In this document: piece after piece, positions 28,984-36,506 of the stretch
How positions within the stretch are numbered: position 1 is the first letter of the stretch
How the letters are laid out: every line of letters starts with the position of its first letter
Origin: Allocoleopsis franciscana PCC 7113
GTDB taxonomy: Bacteria; Cyanobacteriota; Cyanobacteriia; Cyanobacteriales; Coleofasciculaceae
Reading direction: 5' to 3'
Length of the DNA stretch: 64,000 bases
Assembly: GCF_000317515.1 (NCBI RefSeq)
Contig: NC_019738.1
Span: forward strand, 2,251,623-2,315,622
Program-made: the position numbers and the translations under genes
The notes under the pieces: model-generated
What the model saw: only the letters and a program-made list of their open reading frames with translations
Told to the model about the DNA's origin: nothing
The model's database searches: none

Positions 28984-29171
28984 ATACCTCTCGTTCAACC
29001 TCTGTTCGGTGCCGTCTTGTAAGAGTATCTTCTTTAGTATGGCAATGCTAATCGAAAAAGCCCAACAAAAAGCCGCCCTGGTACTCTCCAAAGCGGACTT
29101 TTTTTATGAGGGGATCATCCGTTAGGGGCACAGCGGCAATCTTCTTATGGTCTTCTACCTAGACGTTCAAA

Positions 29172-30443
29172 TCAAGATATAGTTTCTGACCTCTTAGATC
29201 CCTGACCTCTATAAGAAGTCAGGGATCTGAAAACGCGGCGAAACTTATTCAATAACCCAAAGACCTTGTTGTTTAAGTACATGGAGAACCCTTTTTTCAA
29301 CTGACCTAGCTCATAGTAGAACAGAACATCGATAATTTGTTCTGTTGTCAAAAATCCCAAATAAGTAAATACCTCATCAAATTTTTTGTCACTTTCGATT
29401 AAATATTGTTGGATTCCTACTTGCGCTGAAATATCCCACTTTGGCAAAAAGTATTTTCGCATCTCAATCTGGTACTCTTGAAAATCGGAAATTTGGTTTT
29501 CTAAGTACTTCTTTATATGCGTCGCCGCTATTTCTGCACTGTACATGCCATGCCTAATTCCTTCTCCTCCCAGGAAACTCACTGTTGATACTGCATCACC
29601 CACTGCGATCACATTGTCTTTGTAGTAAATATCTTTGAGTCCTTGGGAGTATTTAATCGTTGAACCATGAATATCAATAATTCGGTATTCTTTAGGCATT
29701 ACATGTTTATCAATTAAAAGTTGGATATAGTATTGGAGCGACTCAGGATTTTTGATATTTTTATGCTCCATCTTCAAACGACCTGCACCAACTTTTAATC
29801 TAAATTTATCCATAGGAAATATCCAAGAATAACCTTTGGGCATCCATTTATATCCTAAGAAAAAGAAGAGCGCCTTTGAGTATTGGTTGTAAGCCTCTTC
29901 ATCTACCTCAATCAGATACTCAATCCCAGTTCCACTTAAAAGCTTTGGTTGTTCGCTTTGCTTCTCGTACATGACTGATCGAGCAAAACCCGTTGCATCA
30001 ACTAGAACTTTGGTGCAGATAGTCTCAAACTTGCCTTCAGAACGCTGCTTGAGTGTGACTAGCGTTTTTCCTTCGTCTTGGAGATGTCTGACATAGCGGT
30101 AACCCATCCAAACTTCACCACCATAAGATTTAACATCATTCGCTAGAAATTCCTTAAGCTTGGCGAAGTCTAGAACAACACCTAAATTTTCAGGAGAGTC
30201 CCAAACCTGTTTGGTGTTCGTCGTCACAGCAACAAACTGATTCCAGAAACTGCCAACGACTTGTTCAGGTAAGTCAAATTGCTCCAGCGTACTCAAAAGA
30301 GTGACTGCACTGGAAAAGTCATTTTTTGAGAAGTCCTCATGTTGCTCTATGAGTAAAACTTTGTAACCCGATTTTGCCATCAACCGAGCCATTTGACCGC
30401 CTGCTGGCCCTGCGCCTACCACAACCACATCAAAGCTATTCAT
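29172..30443 (-). CDS. FAD-dependent geranylgeranyl reductase-like oxidoreductase
   Basis: 423 residues. The N-terminal Rossmann FAD motif VVVGAGPAGGQMARLMAKSG is at about 7-26. The second FAD motif, DNVIAVGDAVSTVSFLGGEG with IRHGMYSAE, is near residues 280-310. The fold matches the geranylgeranyl reductase/p-hydroxybenzoate hydroxylase superfamily (ChlP, archaeal GGR). It is not the main ChlP, whose sequence I would expect to be more conserved. Likely substrates are prenyl or related lipids or pigments (inference). A decayed cis-prenyltransferase sits 49 bp upstream on the same strand, supporting an isoprenoid role. A hairpin repeat (29196-29228) lies inside the last codons, suggesting the C-terminus was extended by a repeat. 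Confidence 0.75.
   Translation of the reverse strand: MNSFDVVVVGAGPAGGQMARLMAKSGYKVLLIEQHEDFSKNDFSSAVTLLSTLEQFDLPEQVVGSFWNQFVAVTTNTKQVWDSPENLGVVLDFAKLKEFLANDVKSYGGEVWMGYRYVRHLQDEGKTLVTLKQRSEGKFETICTKVLVDATGFARSVMYEKQSEQPKLLSGTGIEYLIEVDEEAYNQYSKALFFFLGYKWMPKGYSWIFPMDKFRLKVGAGRLKMEHKNIKNPESLQYYIQLLIDKHVMPKEYRIIDIHGSTIKYSQGLKDIYYKDNVIAVGDAVSTVSFLGGEGIRHGMYSAEIAATHIKKYLENQISDFQEYQIEMRKYFLPKWDISAQVGIQQYLIESDKKFDEVFTYLGFLTTEQIIDVLFYYELGQLKKGFSMYLNNKVFGLLNKFRRVFRSLTSYRGQGSKRSETIS
29196..29228. repeat. Dispersed hairpin, AGATCCCCGACTT family, copy 3
   Basis: AGATCCCTGAC (29196-29206) and GTCAGGGATCT (29218-29228), a perfect 11-bp stem with an 11-nt loop, inside the 3' end of the reductase coding region. 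It differs from copies 1 and 2 by a compensated C-to-T/G-to-A pair. It contributes residues near the C-terminus of the reductase. Confidence 0.75.
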
Positions 30444-30492
30444 CTGAATTCTCCTTGTCTATTCCTTAACGACTGATTGCAACCCTAAGTGC

Positions 30493-30870
30493 CTAGTCTT
30501 GAGTGGCTTTAACTCGACCAAAGCGACGGTTTCGTGCCTGATAAGCTAAGAGAGCTTGATGAAATTTACCTGCGTCGAAATCGGACCAGAAGGTGTCGGT
30601 AAAATAGAGTTCGGTGTAGGCAAGCTGCCACAGCAGAAAATTAGAGAGTCGCTTCTCTCTAGAGGTGCAAATTAGCAAGTTTGGGTTTTGCTTCGTGCGG
30701 GTGTACAAATGCTGCTTAAACAAAGCTCGATTAATTTGCGAAGCTTTGATCGTCCCCCATTCTACCTGTGCTGCGATCGCTTGACAAGCTTGAAGTATCT
30801 CTTACTGCCCCCCGTAATTGATTGCCATCACAACCTCAACGCTAGTATTATCGACCGTCTATAGCGGTTC
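30493..30870 (-). pseudogene. Truncated isoprenyl (cis-prenyl) transferase, UppS-like
   Basis: The minus-strand frame reads VVMAINYGG, then CAG TAA (an in-frame stop where the family has RQEI), then EILQACQAIAAQVEWGTIKA and so on to the end. The last 76 codons include KRLSNFLLWQLAYTELYFTD, FWSDFDAGKFHQALLAYQ and NRRFGRV, the C-terminus of undecaprenyl diphosphate synthase family proteins. The family motif TSGExRLSNF has decayed to TSREKRLSNF. The first two thirds, with the substrate-binding Asp and P-loop, are absent. Loss of the N-terminus plus a nonsense codon makes it a pseudogene. It was probably a second, specialised copy rather than the essential uppS. Confidence 0.85.
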
Positions 30871-30981
30871 TTAAATAAGTGGAGTACACTCAACTTCTGC
30901 CCTTTGCCCTCTGCCTTCTGCCTTCTGCCTTCTGCCTTAAAGCCAACTACGTTGTACTTCACCAAATAGAGAAACGCTATA
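30860..30981. mobile_element. MITE-like element with ~30-bp imperfect terminal inverted repeats
   Basis: The left end 30860-30889 (TATAGCGGTTC... GAGTACAC) and the right end 30952-30981 (TTGTACTTCACC... CGCTATA) are imperfect inverse complements, with GTACA next to the core and TATAGCG at the outer tips. Between them lies a C/T-rich array of TGCCTTC units (about 30897-30937). No coding capacity. Sequences of this look are common in filamentous cyanobacteria. The left tip abuts the prenyltransferase remnant and may be the boundary of its truncation. Confidence 0.5.
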
Positions 30982-31048
30982 TATAACTTTCTGTATGAGT
31001 TGAGCCGTAAATTAAAACAAAGTGGTTAACTACACCTAATTCCTAAAG

Positions 31049-32335
31049 ATGCAAGCGGCAGACATTTTAATTCTCTCAAATGGCCCAGGTGAGGTGACAA
31101 CCTGGGTGCGTCCTGTAGTCAAAGCATTACGCCAACAGTTAGGAGATGATCGATCGCAGATACGTATCTCTGTACTGCTGTCCCCTTGTCCCAATGCGAC
31201 GGGGAAAGAAGCTGCGATCGCACAATCTTATCCTGAAGTAGACCGAGTTCAGAGTGCAGAACATTTCTTTCCTTTTTTGCTGTGGGGAACAACAGCCCAA
31301 AACTGGGACTGGCGTGACAAAGGTGTGGTTGTCTTCTTAGGCGGCGACCAATTTTTCCCTGTCGTTATTGGTAAGCGATTGGGTTACCGTACCGTTGTCT
31401 ATGCTGAATGGGAAGCGCGATGGCATCGTTGGATCGATCGCTTCGGCGTCATGAAACCCGAAATGATGGCCCAAATTCCCCAGAAATATGCCGACAAGTT
31501 GGCTGTGGTGGGGGATTTAATGGCAGACGTAGGAGAAGAGAGGGAGAACAACCCTCAATCCCAAACCCCAACTCCCAATTCTCAACTCGAACTCATTGGA
31601 CTACTGCCAGGGTCGAAATCGGCTAAACTAGCCCAAGGTGTGCCCCTAACATTAGCGATCGCCCAATCTATCCACGCACAACGTCCTCAAACTCGCTTTG
31701 TCATTCCTGTTGCCCCAACATTAGATTTTTCAACGCTTGCTCATTTTGCCAACCCACAACAAAATCCCCTGATTCAACAGTTGGGATGGGGTGAGGCTCA
31801 ATTGATTGTTCCACATCCTGATACTCCAGATAAAGCATGGCTGGAAACACCCAGCGGTTTGTGTATCGAACTTTGGCGAAAGTTTCCCGCTCATGATTTA
31901 TTGTCTCAGTGTCACCTATGTCTGACGACGGTGGGAGCGAATACGGCAGAGTTAGGTTCTTTAGCCGTACCCATGATTGTCTTACTTCCCACCCAACAAC
32001 TCGATGCCATGCGTGCGTGGGATGGGTTGCCTGGAATTTTAGCTCGTTTGCCTGGAATTGGGTCTGGTTTAATTAGGATTATTAATTTAATAATGATTCA
32101 ACAGATTTTGCGTCAAAAGCGGTTATTTTCATGGCCTAATATTTGGGCAAAGAAAGAGATTGTGCCGGAATTGTTTGGTAAGATTCAGCCTTGTGAAGTC
32201 GCACAACGAGTTGTTGATTATTTAGAGCATCCAGAACAGTTAGAGGAGATGCGATCGCGCCTTCGTAGCGTTCGGGGACAACCTGGAGCAGCACAAAAAC
32301 TTGCTCAACTGGTGCAGCAGGAACTTTACCTGTAA
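31049..32335 (+). CDS. LpxB-like (lipid-A-disaccharide synthase related) glycosyltransferase
   Basis: 428 residues. The start MQAADILILSNGPGEVTTWV and the later IGLLPGSKSAKL (nucleotide-sugar-binding turn, about residue 190) and LTTVGANTAELGSLAVPMIV (about 290-310) follow the GT-B fold of the LpxB/MurG type, with the conserved 'T..G..T.E' pattern. The family here is the cyanobacterial 'lipid-A-disaccharide synthase-related' group, whose substrate is not established. True LpxB would be expected with LpxA/LpxD nearby, and none are seen. The insert at about 172-186 (ENNPQSQTPTPNSQ) looks like low-complexity growth. It is probably a cytoplasmic, membrane-associated enzyme. Confidence 0.8.
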   Translation: MQAADILILSNGPGEVTTWVRPVVKALRQQLGDDRSQIRISVLLSPCPNATGKEAAIAQSYPEVDRVQSAEHFFPFLLWGTTAQNWDWRDKGVVVFLGGDQFFPVVIGKRLGYRTVVYAEWEARWHRWIDRFGVMKPEMMAQIPQKYADKLAVVGDLMADVGEERENNPQSQTPTPNSQLELIGLLPGSKSAKLAQGVPLTLAIAQSIHAQRPQTRFVIPVAPTLDFSTLAHFANPQQNPLIQQLGWGEAQLIVPHPDTPDKAWLETPSGLCIELWRKFPAHDLLSQCHLCLTTVGANTAELGSLAVPMIVLLPTQQLDAMRAWDGLPGILARLPGIGSGLIRIINLIMIQQILRQKRLFSWPNIWAKKEIVPELFGKIQPCEVAQRVVDYLEHPEQLEEMRSRLRSVRGQPGAAQKLAQLVQQELYL

Positions 32336-32357
32336 CGATTGTTTTCCCTACTACATC

Positions 32358-33011
32358 TTAATAGGTACCTTGTGAAGAATCAAAAAAATTATCAAGTTTA
32401 CGTTTGATGAAATGCGCGTATTCCGGCGAACTAAAAGTTAATAATTCTTCTTGATAATCATTAGTGAAAATTGCTGTTAATTCATATCTATTTTCACTGA
32501 TTTTTTCCTGTTCATTCTGAGAATTCAACTGAATTTTTTCTTTGACAATAAACTGGTTTATTTGGTTCGAGTAGAGTTGTTTTTCCCCTAGCCATTTTAG
32601 AGGAGAAAAACTTAGAGAAACACAGTTCTTAGTTCCTCTCAATGTTGTGGTATTAACTATAGAGCAAATACCGTAGTAAAACAGAAATAACCCTATTGTG
32701 AGAAAAAAAAGTACCAAAGGGATTGAAAATAGAAAACTACTTTGAGGAATTGTGGGAGCAATCAATTGCTTGAGAAACCAGGAAATTAGCAGGCTGTTCC
32801 AAATTACAGAAAAAGGGATCATCATGTAACCTGGTTGTCTGGGCCACTCTATAACACTGTTTTCTTTATTCTTGATTAGATAAGGTGGCATTATGTATTC
32901 AGTTACTTTAGACCAAGAATATCGAATGATGATTTCATCTTCGATTTCAACCACATCAAGACCTGGGGGAATCGGATCATTGGGTTCTTGTTCTTGATTG
33001 AAGTTGTTCAT
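32358..33011 (-). CDS. Hypothetical membrane protein
   Basis: 217 residues. An acidic, Pro-rich N-terminus (NNFNQEQEPNDPIPPGLDVV) is followed by a beta segment with IIIRYSW. Two hydrophobic helices (about 62-82 and 92-118) are followed by a soluble C-terminal domain with many polar residues. It has the look of bacterial PH-like membrane proteins. It is AT-rich relative to its neighbours. The function is unknown. It is convergent with the LpxB-like gene (23 bp between the stops). Confidence 0.6.
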   Translation of the reverse strand: MNNFNQEQEPNDPIPPGLDVVEIEDEIIIRYSWSKVTEYIMPPYLIKNKENSVIEWPRQPGYMMIPFSVIWNSLLISWFLKQLIAPTIPQSSFLFSIPLVLFFLTIGLFLFYYGICSIVNTTTLRGTKNCVSLSFSPLKWLGEKQLYSNQINQFIVKEKIQLNSQNEQEKISENRYELTAIFTNDYQEELLTFSSPEYAHFIKRKLDNFFDSSQGTY

Positions 33012-33251
33012 ACTTCACACAGATAGAATTCATAACGGGGTATTTTATCTCAGATTTATTTTGAGATCACACTATTCAGGCTCATTCAACAAAAAATTAA
33101 ATTAGCTCAACCAAGACCCGGAAGATAATTTTTGCTTCCACCTTAACCAGACACTGAATAAAAGAAGTAAGGTCTGGTAGGCATGGCTATGAAGATAATG
33201 TTGAGACTTCAATTCAAGTCATTAACTTAGAATTATTTGAGATAACCTGGG

Positions 33252-33782
33252 TTAATTAACCGCTCTTTGCCAGTAATGATAAGTCACATCACCAATGGTT
33301 TCACCCTCTTCTAAGTAGATTTGGTTTAAACAATTGAAAAAAGCCAGAGAATAGTTTTCTAATCCTAGTAGCCTCAAACTGGTTAAAATTCTTGTTATCC
33401 GAAGGTAATTATGATTTTCTGGATCAATCCAGTTGGATTTTCTTTGCGGATATTCAGCCGATTTGGTGATGTTGAGCGCCCTACCCTTAATTTCGTTGCA
33501 TTGCAGCCCATAAAACTGGAGCATGACTTTGAATGAATGAAGCAAACGCATTCTTAGTTGCTCGTTTGTCCAAAAGGCGTGAACTACGTTGTCATCTACA
33601 ACAGGTGCCCTCCAGTTAAATTGACTCGGTTCTTCTAAAGGAAAAAGCCATTGAATATAATCATGGGTATATTCAAGCTTTTGGTAATCCCACAACCATA
33701 TTTCTTCTATCATCCGTCCTTTTGAGTCGGGAGATTGACCTTGATAAAATGACAGAATGTCTTCTGGCGTATTGTGAGACAT
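33252..33782 (-). CDS. OGFr-domain protein (opioid growth factor receptor-related)
   Basis: 176 residues. The motif LEYTHDYIQWLFPLEEPSQF (about 36-55) is the hallmark of the OGFr conserved domain. It is preceded by DILSFYQGQSPDSKGR and followed by helices including LLHSFKVMLQFYGLQ. Despite its name the family is widespread in bacteria, where its role is unknown. There is no signal peptide or membrane segment. The length corresponds to the single domain. It shares a strand with its neighbours but has gaps of 240 and 93 bp, so operon membership is unclear. Confidence 0.85.
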   Translation of the reverse strand: MSHNTPEDILSFYQGQSPDSKGRMIEEIWLWDYQKLEYTHDYIQWLFPLEEPSQFNWRAPVVDDNVVHAFWTNEQLRMRLLHSFKVMLQFYGLQCNEIKGRALNITKSAEYPQRKSNWIDPENHNYLRITRILTSLRLLGLENYSLAFFNCLNQIYLEEGETIGDVTYHYWQRAVN

Positions 33783-33875
33783 AAATACCTTGTTCCTACA
33801 ATCAGTGGATAGACGAAGGCATCGCCTGTTGAGCGCGTGACGCTAATCTTTTTTTCCCTCTGTTCGGACTAACCC

Positions 33876-34259
33876 CTAATTCGACTGCCCATCCCGACGC
33901 CCTAATTCATAAACCCCACAACCGATACAAGCTAAGATTCCCATACTAATCGCCCAACTGCGACCGAGACTGAGTTCAACACCCCAATTACACAAACCTC
34001 CCGCCATTAAAAACGGTACGATGCTGAAAATTGAGGCATACAAAGCATTTTGAGCTTCTCTACCCTGGCGAGTGTTTTCAACTTGCTTTGTTGAGGCGTA
34101 AAGGGAGGCTTGAGCAACAGTGAACCAGCGATTGAGTTGCTCTATCAACCATTGGCTTAAGGATGAGAAGCTTAAATACAGTGCCAGTGCCCACAAGGAG
34201 GCACCTGCAATTAACGTTGCATCCAGGGTGAACTTAAAGGGAAAAATATTAGTCAGCAT
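33876..34259 (-). CDS. Hypothetical membrane protein
   Basis: 127 residues. Three hydrophobic helices (about 12-34, 70-93 and 98-118) with a polar stretch between the first two (SQWLIEQLNRWFTVAQASL); the C-terminus ends ELGRRDGQSN. Coding composition is good. I recognise no family. The plus-strand open frame over the same DNA is a shadow. Confidence 0.6.
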   Translation of the reverse strand: MLTNIFPFKFTLDATLIAGASLWALALYLSFSSLSQWLIEQLNRWFTVAQASLYASTKQVENTRQGREAQNALYASIFSIVPFLMAGGLCNWGVELSLGRSWAISMGILACIGCGVYELGRRDGQSN

Positions 34260-34691
34260 GGGTAGAGCGAGGGTGGAGAGCAGGAAATTAACAACTATTC
34301 AGGCATCTTAACAAAACTACAGATTTGAAGAAATACCAAAAAGGTTTGAATTTTGGGTTATGGGGATTTTTTGGAACCCTCCGCTCTCTGGAGCGTCTTC
34401 CCTGAAGAAGCGTCTTCCTCATAACTCGTCAACCTCACAATTCGGAGCAAAAGGATGACAAGGCAGATTCTTAGAGATTAAGATCCTGCGAAGAATTAAT
34501 TTGTGATGGTAAAAGCCTATCCAGTGAACGTCCACAACTCCCAAGAACAGTAGAGGCCGTTTCAAGTATTGCTTCGGGTGTCAGCTACTCCAGAAATCTG
34601 CCACAAACTCGGAATGTAAAGAATCGTTACTACATTCTGGCGTGAGAGTTACCCCACTGATTAATTCATCCAGCAGTAGAGAAGTAAACAA
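34260..34691. other. Intergenic region before the M23 peptidase gene
   Basis: 432 bp between divergent genes. It contains GAAGCGTCTTCC-type short repeats around 34390-34425. No gene and no strong promoter pair were recognised. Confidence 0.4.
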
Positions 34692-35366
34692 ATGCAGCAA
34701 GTATCTAAGCCTTACCAGCGCCCAAACCACAAGAGAGCAAATCGACGCTGGCTACTTTTGGCTGTGCTGAGTCTTATCAGTGTGATTACACTAGGAGGGC
34801 TGTACAAACAGCAGGTGAGAGCCTCAGAAGTCCGAGCCATCCAGGTAGCGAGTATCAATTCCTGGCAAGGCGGTTCTTTTCCTGTGGAAAACTTTCAAGC
34901 TTACACCTCTGGTTTCGGCTACCGACGCTCTGCCACAGGAGGCTCAGGATGGGAATTGCATCGAGGCTTAGATATCGCCGCTCCGGAAGGAAGCTATATC
35001 CGCAGTTGGTGGACAGGTCAGGTGATTGAACTGTCTGATCATACCGCCTGCGGCACCTTAATTAAAATTCAATCCGGAGAGTGGACGCATGTCTACTGTC
35101 ACATGAAAGGGCATGTTGAAACCGCCGGGGGTCGTCGTTATCTCATTGATCGTAGCGGTGGTCTGCAAATCTGGGAAGGTCAACAGGTGCCATCAGGAGC
35201 CAGAATTGGTCGAGTGGGAATGAGCGGTCGTACCACTGGCCCTCATCTGCATTGGGGGATGAAATATGCCAACCAATATGTAGACCCTGCCTTAGTTCTT
35301 CGGGCAATGTATAACCAGCAATCTAACACTGGTTCGGTGGCAAAATACAAAAATCAACGGGATTAA
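34692..35366 (+). CDS. M23 family metallopeptidase (peptidoglycan endopeptidase)
   Basis: 224 residues. A basic N-terminus and one hydrophobic helix (about 22-40) indicate a membrane anchor or uncleaved signal. The LytM/M23 domain (about 70-205) keeps the zinc site: His and Asp in HRGLDIAAPEG and the HxH in GPHLHWGM, plus a third His in HVYCHMKGH. M23 enzymes cut peptide cross-links in peptidoglycan. Compared with lysostaphin-like proteins there is an insert with GGRRYLIDRSGGLQIWEG. The amidase gene is 158 bp downstream on the same strand, suggesting a wall-hydrolase pair. Confidence 0.9.
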   Translation: MQQVSKPYQRPNHKRANRRWLLLAVLSLISVITLGGLYKQQVRASEVRAIQVASINSWQGGSFPVENFQAYTSGFGYRRSATGGSGWELHRGLDIAAPEGSYIRSWWTGQVIELSDHTACGTLIKIQSGEWTHVYCHMKGHVETAGGRRYLIDRSGGLQIWEGQQVPSGARIGRVGMSGRTTGPHLHWGMKYANQYVDPALVLRAMYNQQSNTGSVAKYKNQRD

Positions 35367-35524
35367 TTTCACGGCTCGATTGAGGAAATATTGTCTCTGA
35401 ATTGTGTACTATCCAGACTGTACACTCAAGTGTGTAAAGATTGTCAGAGAAACAGGTATTTTCTCCACTGAACTGAACTGAAGAACAACGCTTCAAAGCT
35501 TCTATAAATTCAACGGTAATTTCC

Positions 35525-36445
35525 ATGAAATACGGAATAGATATTGGTCACAACTGTAATCCTGACATTGGAGCCAGAGGAATTCGGCAGGAAGATCACC
35601 TGACGATGGAAGTCGGAACTCGTGTTATCTCCAAGCTGAAATCCCTTGGTCATCAAGTGATTAATTGTAAGCCGAGTCGCGCTAGTAGTGTCGGAAATTC
35701 TCTCCAGCAGCGATGTAATATCGCGAACTTTAATCGAGTGGATGTTTTTGTCTCGATTCACTTTAACTCTTTTAATCGGCAAGCGAATGGAACGGAAATT
35801 TTCACAGGAAGTGATACGGGAAGACGGATTGCTCAACCTGTTTTAGACAATATTGTGAAGCTGGGTTTTTTCAATCGAGGGGTTAAAAGTGGTTTGCATT
35901 TGTATGTTGTTAAAAATACAAACATGCCAGCCATTCTGGTTGAGTGCTGTTTCTGCGATGCTCAACAGGATATGAATCGGTACAATCCTGATTCTCTATC
36001 CGATGCCATTGTCAGGGGGTTAACCGGACAAACCGCACCGAATCCGGATGAGGCTGAAAAGAAGACAATTTTAGAACTTCAAAAAGCCTTAAATCGATTA
36101 AAAATAAGAGACGACAACAGTAAGCCCTTAGTGGAAGATGGCATAATTGGTAATGCAACAAGATCGGCGACTAGAAACTTTCAACGGCTTGTAGGCATCA
36201 CTGAAAATGGAATGGCTGGGCCTACTACATGGCAAGCTATTGAGCAAATATTAGCGAAGCCCGTTCTTAGAGCTAATCATGCGGCAGGCACCACGGTTAA
36301 ATACCTGCAACACCAACTCAAAGTTGTGGTAGATGGGGTCTATGGCGTCGTGACAGCAACGGCTGTTCAGGTGTTTCAAAGACAGGAAGGCTTGACGGCG
36401 GATGGCATTGTTGGGCCAAAAACCTGGGATAAATTGTTTAGTTAA
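35525..36445 (+). CDS. N-acetylmuramoyl-L-alanine amidase with two peptidoglycan-binding domains
   Basis: 306 residues. The Amidase_3 domain (about 1-175) begins MKYGIDIGHNCNPDIGARG (zinc His) and has the other metal and catalytic residues in RQEDHLT, SIHFNSF and AILVECCF (Glu). Two PG_binding_1 domains follow (about 180-240 and 250-306), each with GIIGNATRSATRNFQ or GVYGVVTATAVQVFQ. There is no signal peptide, which is unusual for an amidase that cuts the glycan-peptide bond outside the cell. It may be exported by a non-classical route, act like a phage or secretion-system endolysin, or need the neighbouring M23 protein. Confidence 0.88.
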   Translation: MKYGIDIGHNCNPDIGARGIRQEDHLTMEVGTRVISKLKSLGHQVINCKPSRASSVGNSLQQRCNIANFNRVDVFVSIHFNSFNRQANGTEIFTGSDTGRRIAQPVLDNIVKLGFFNRGVKSGLHLYVVKNTNMPAILVECCFCDAQQDMNRYNPDSLSDAIVRGLTGQTAPNPDEAEKKTILELQKALNRLKIRDDNSKPLVEDGIIGNATRSATRNFQRLVGITENGMAGPTTWQAIEQILAKPVLRANHAAGTTVKYLQHQLKVVVDGVYGVVTATAVQVFQRQEGLTADGIVGPKTWDKLFS

Positions 36446-36506
36446 GACCATAGCAAGGAGCATGAAAAAAGGGGAAAGAAAATATCTTTCCCCTCTCCCT
36501 TGTTCA

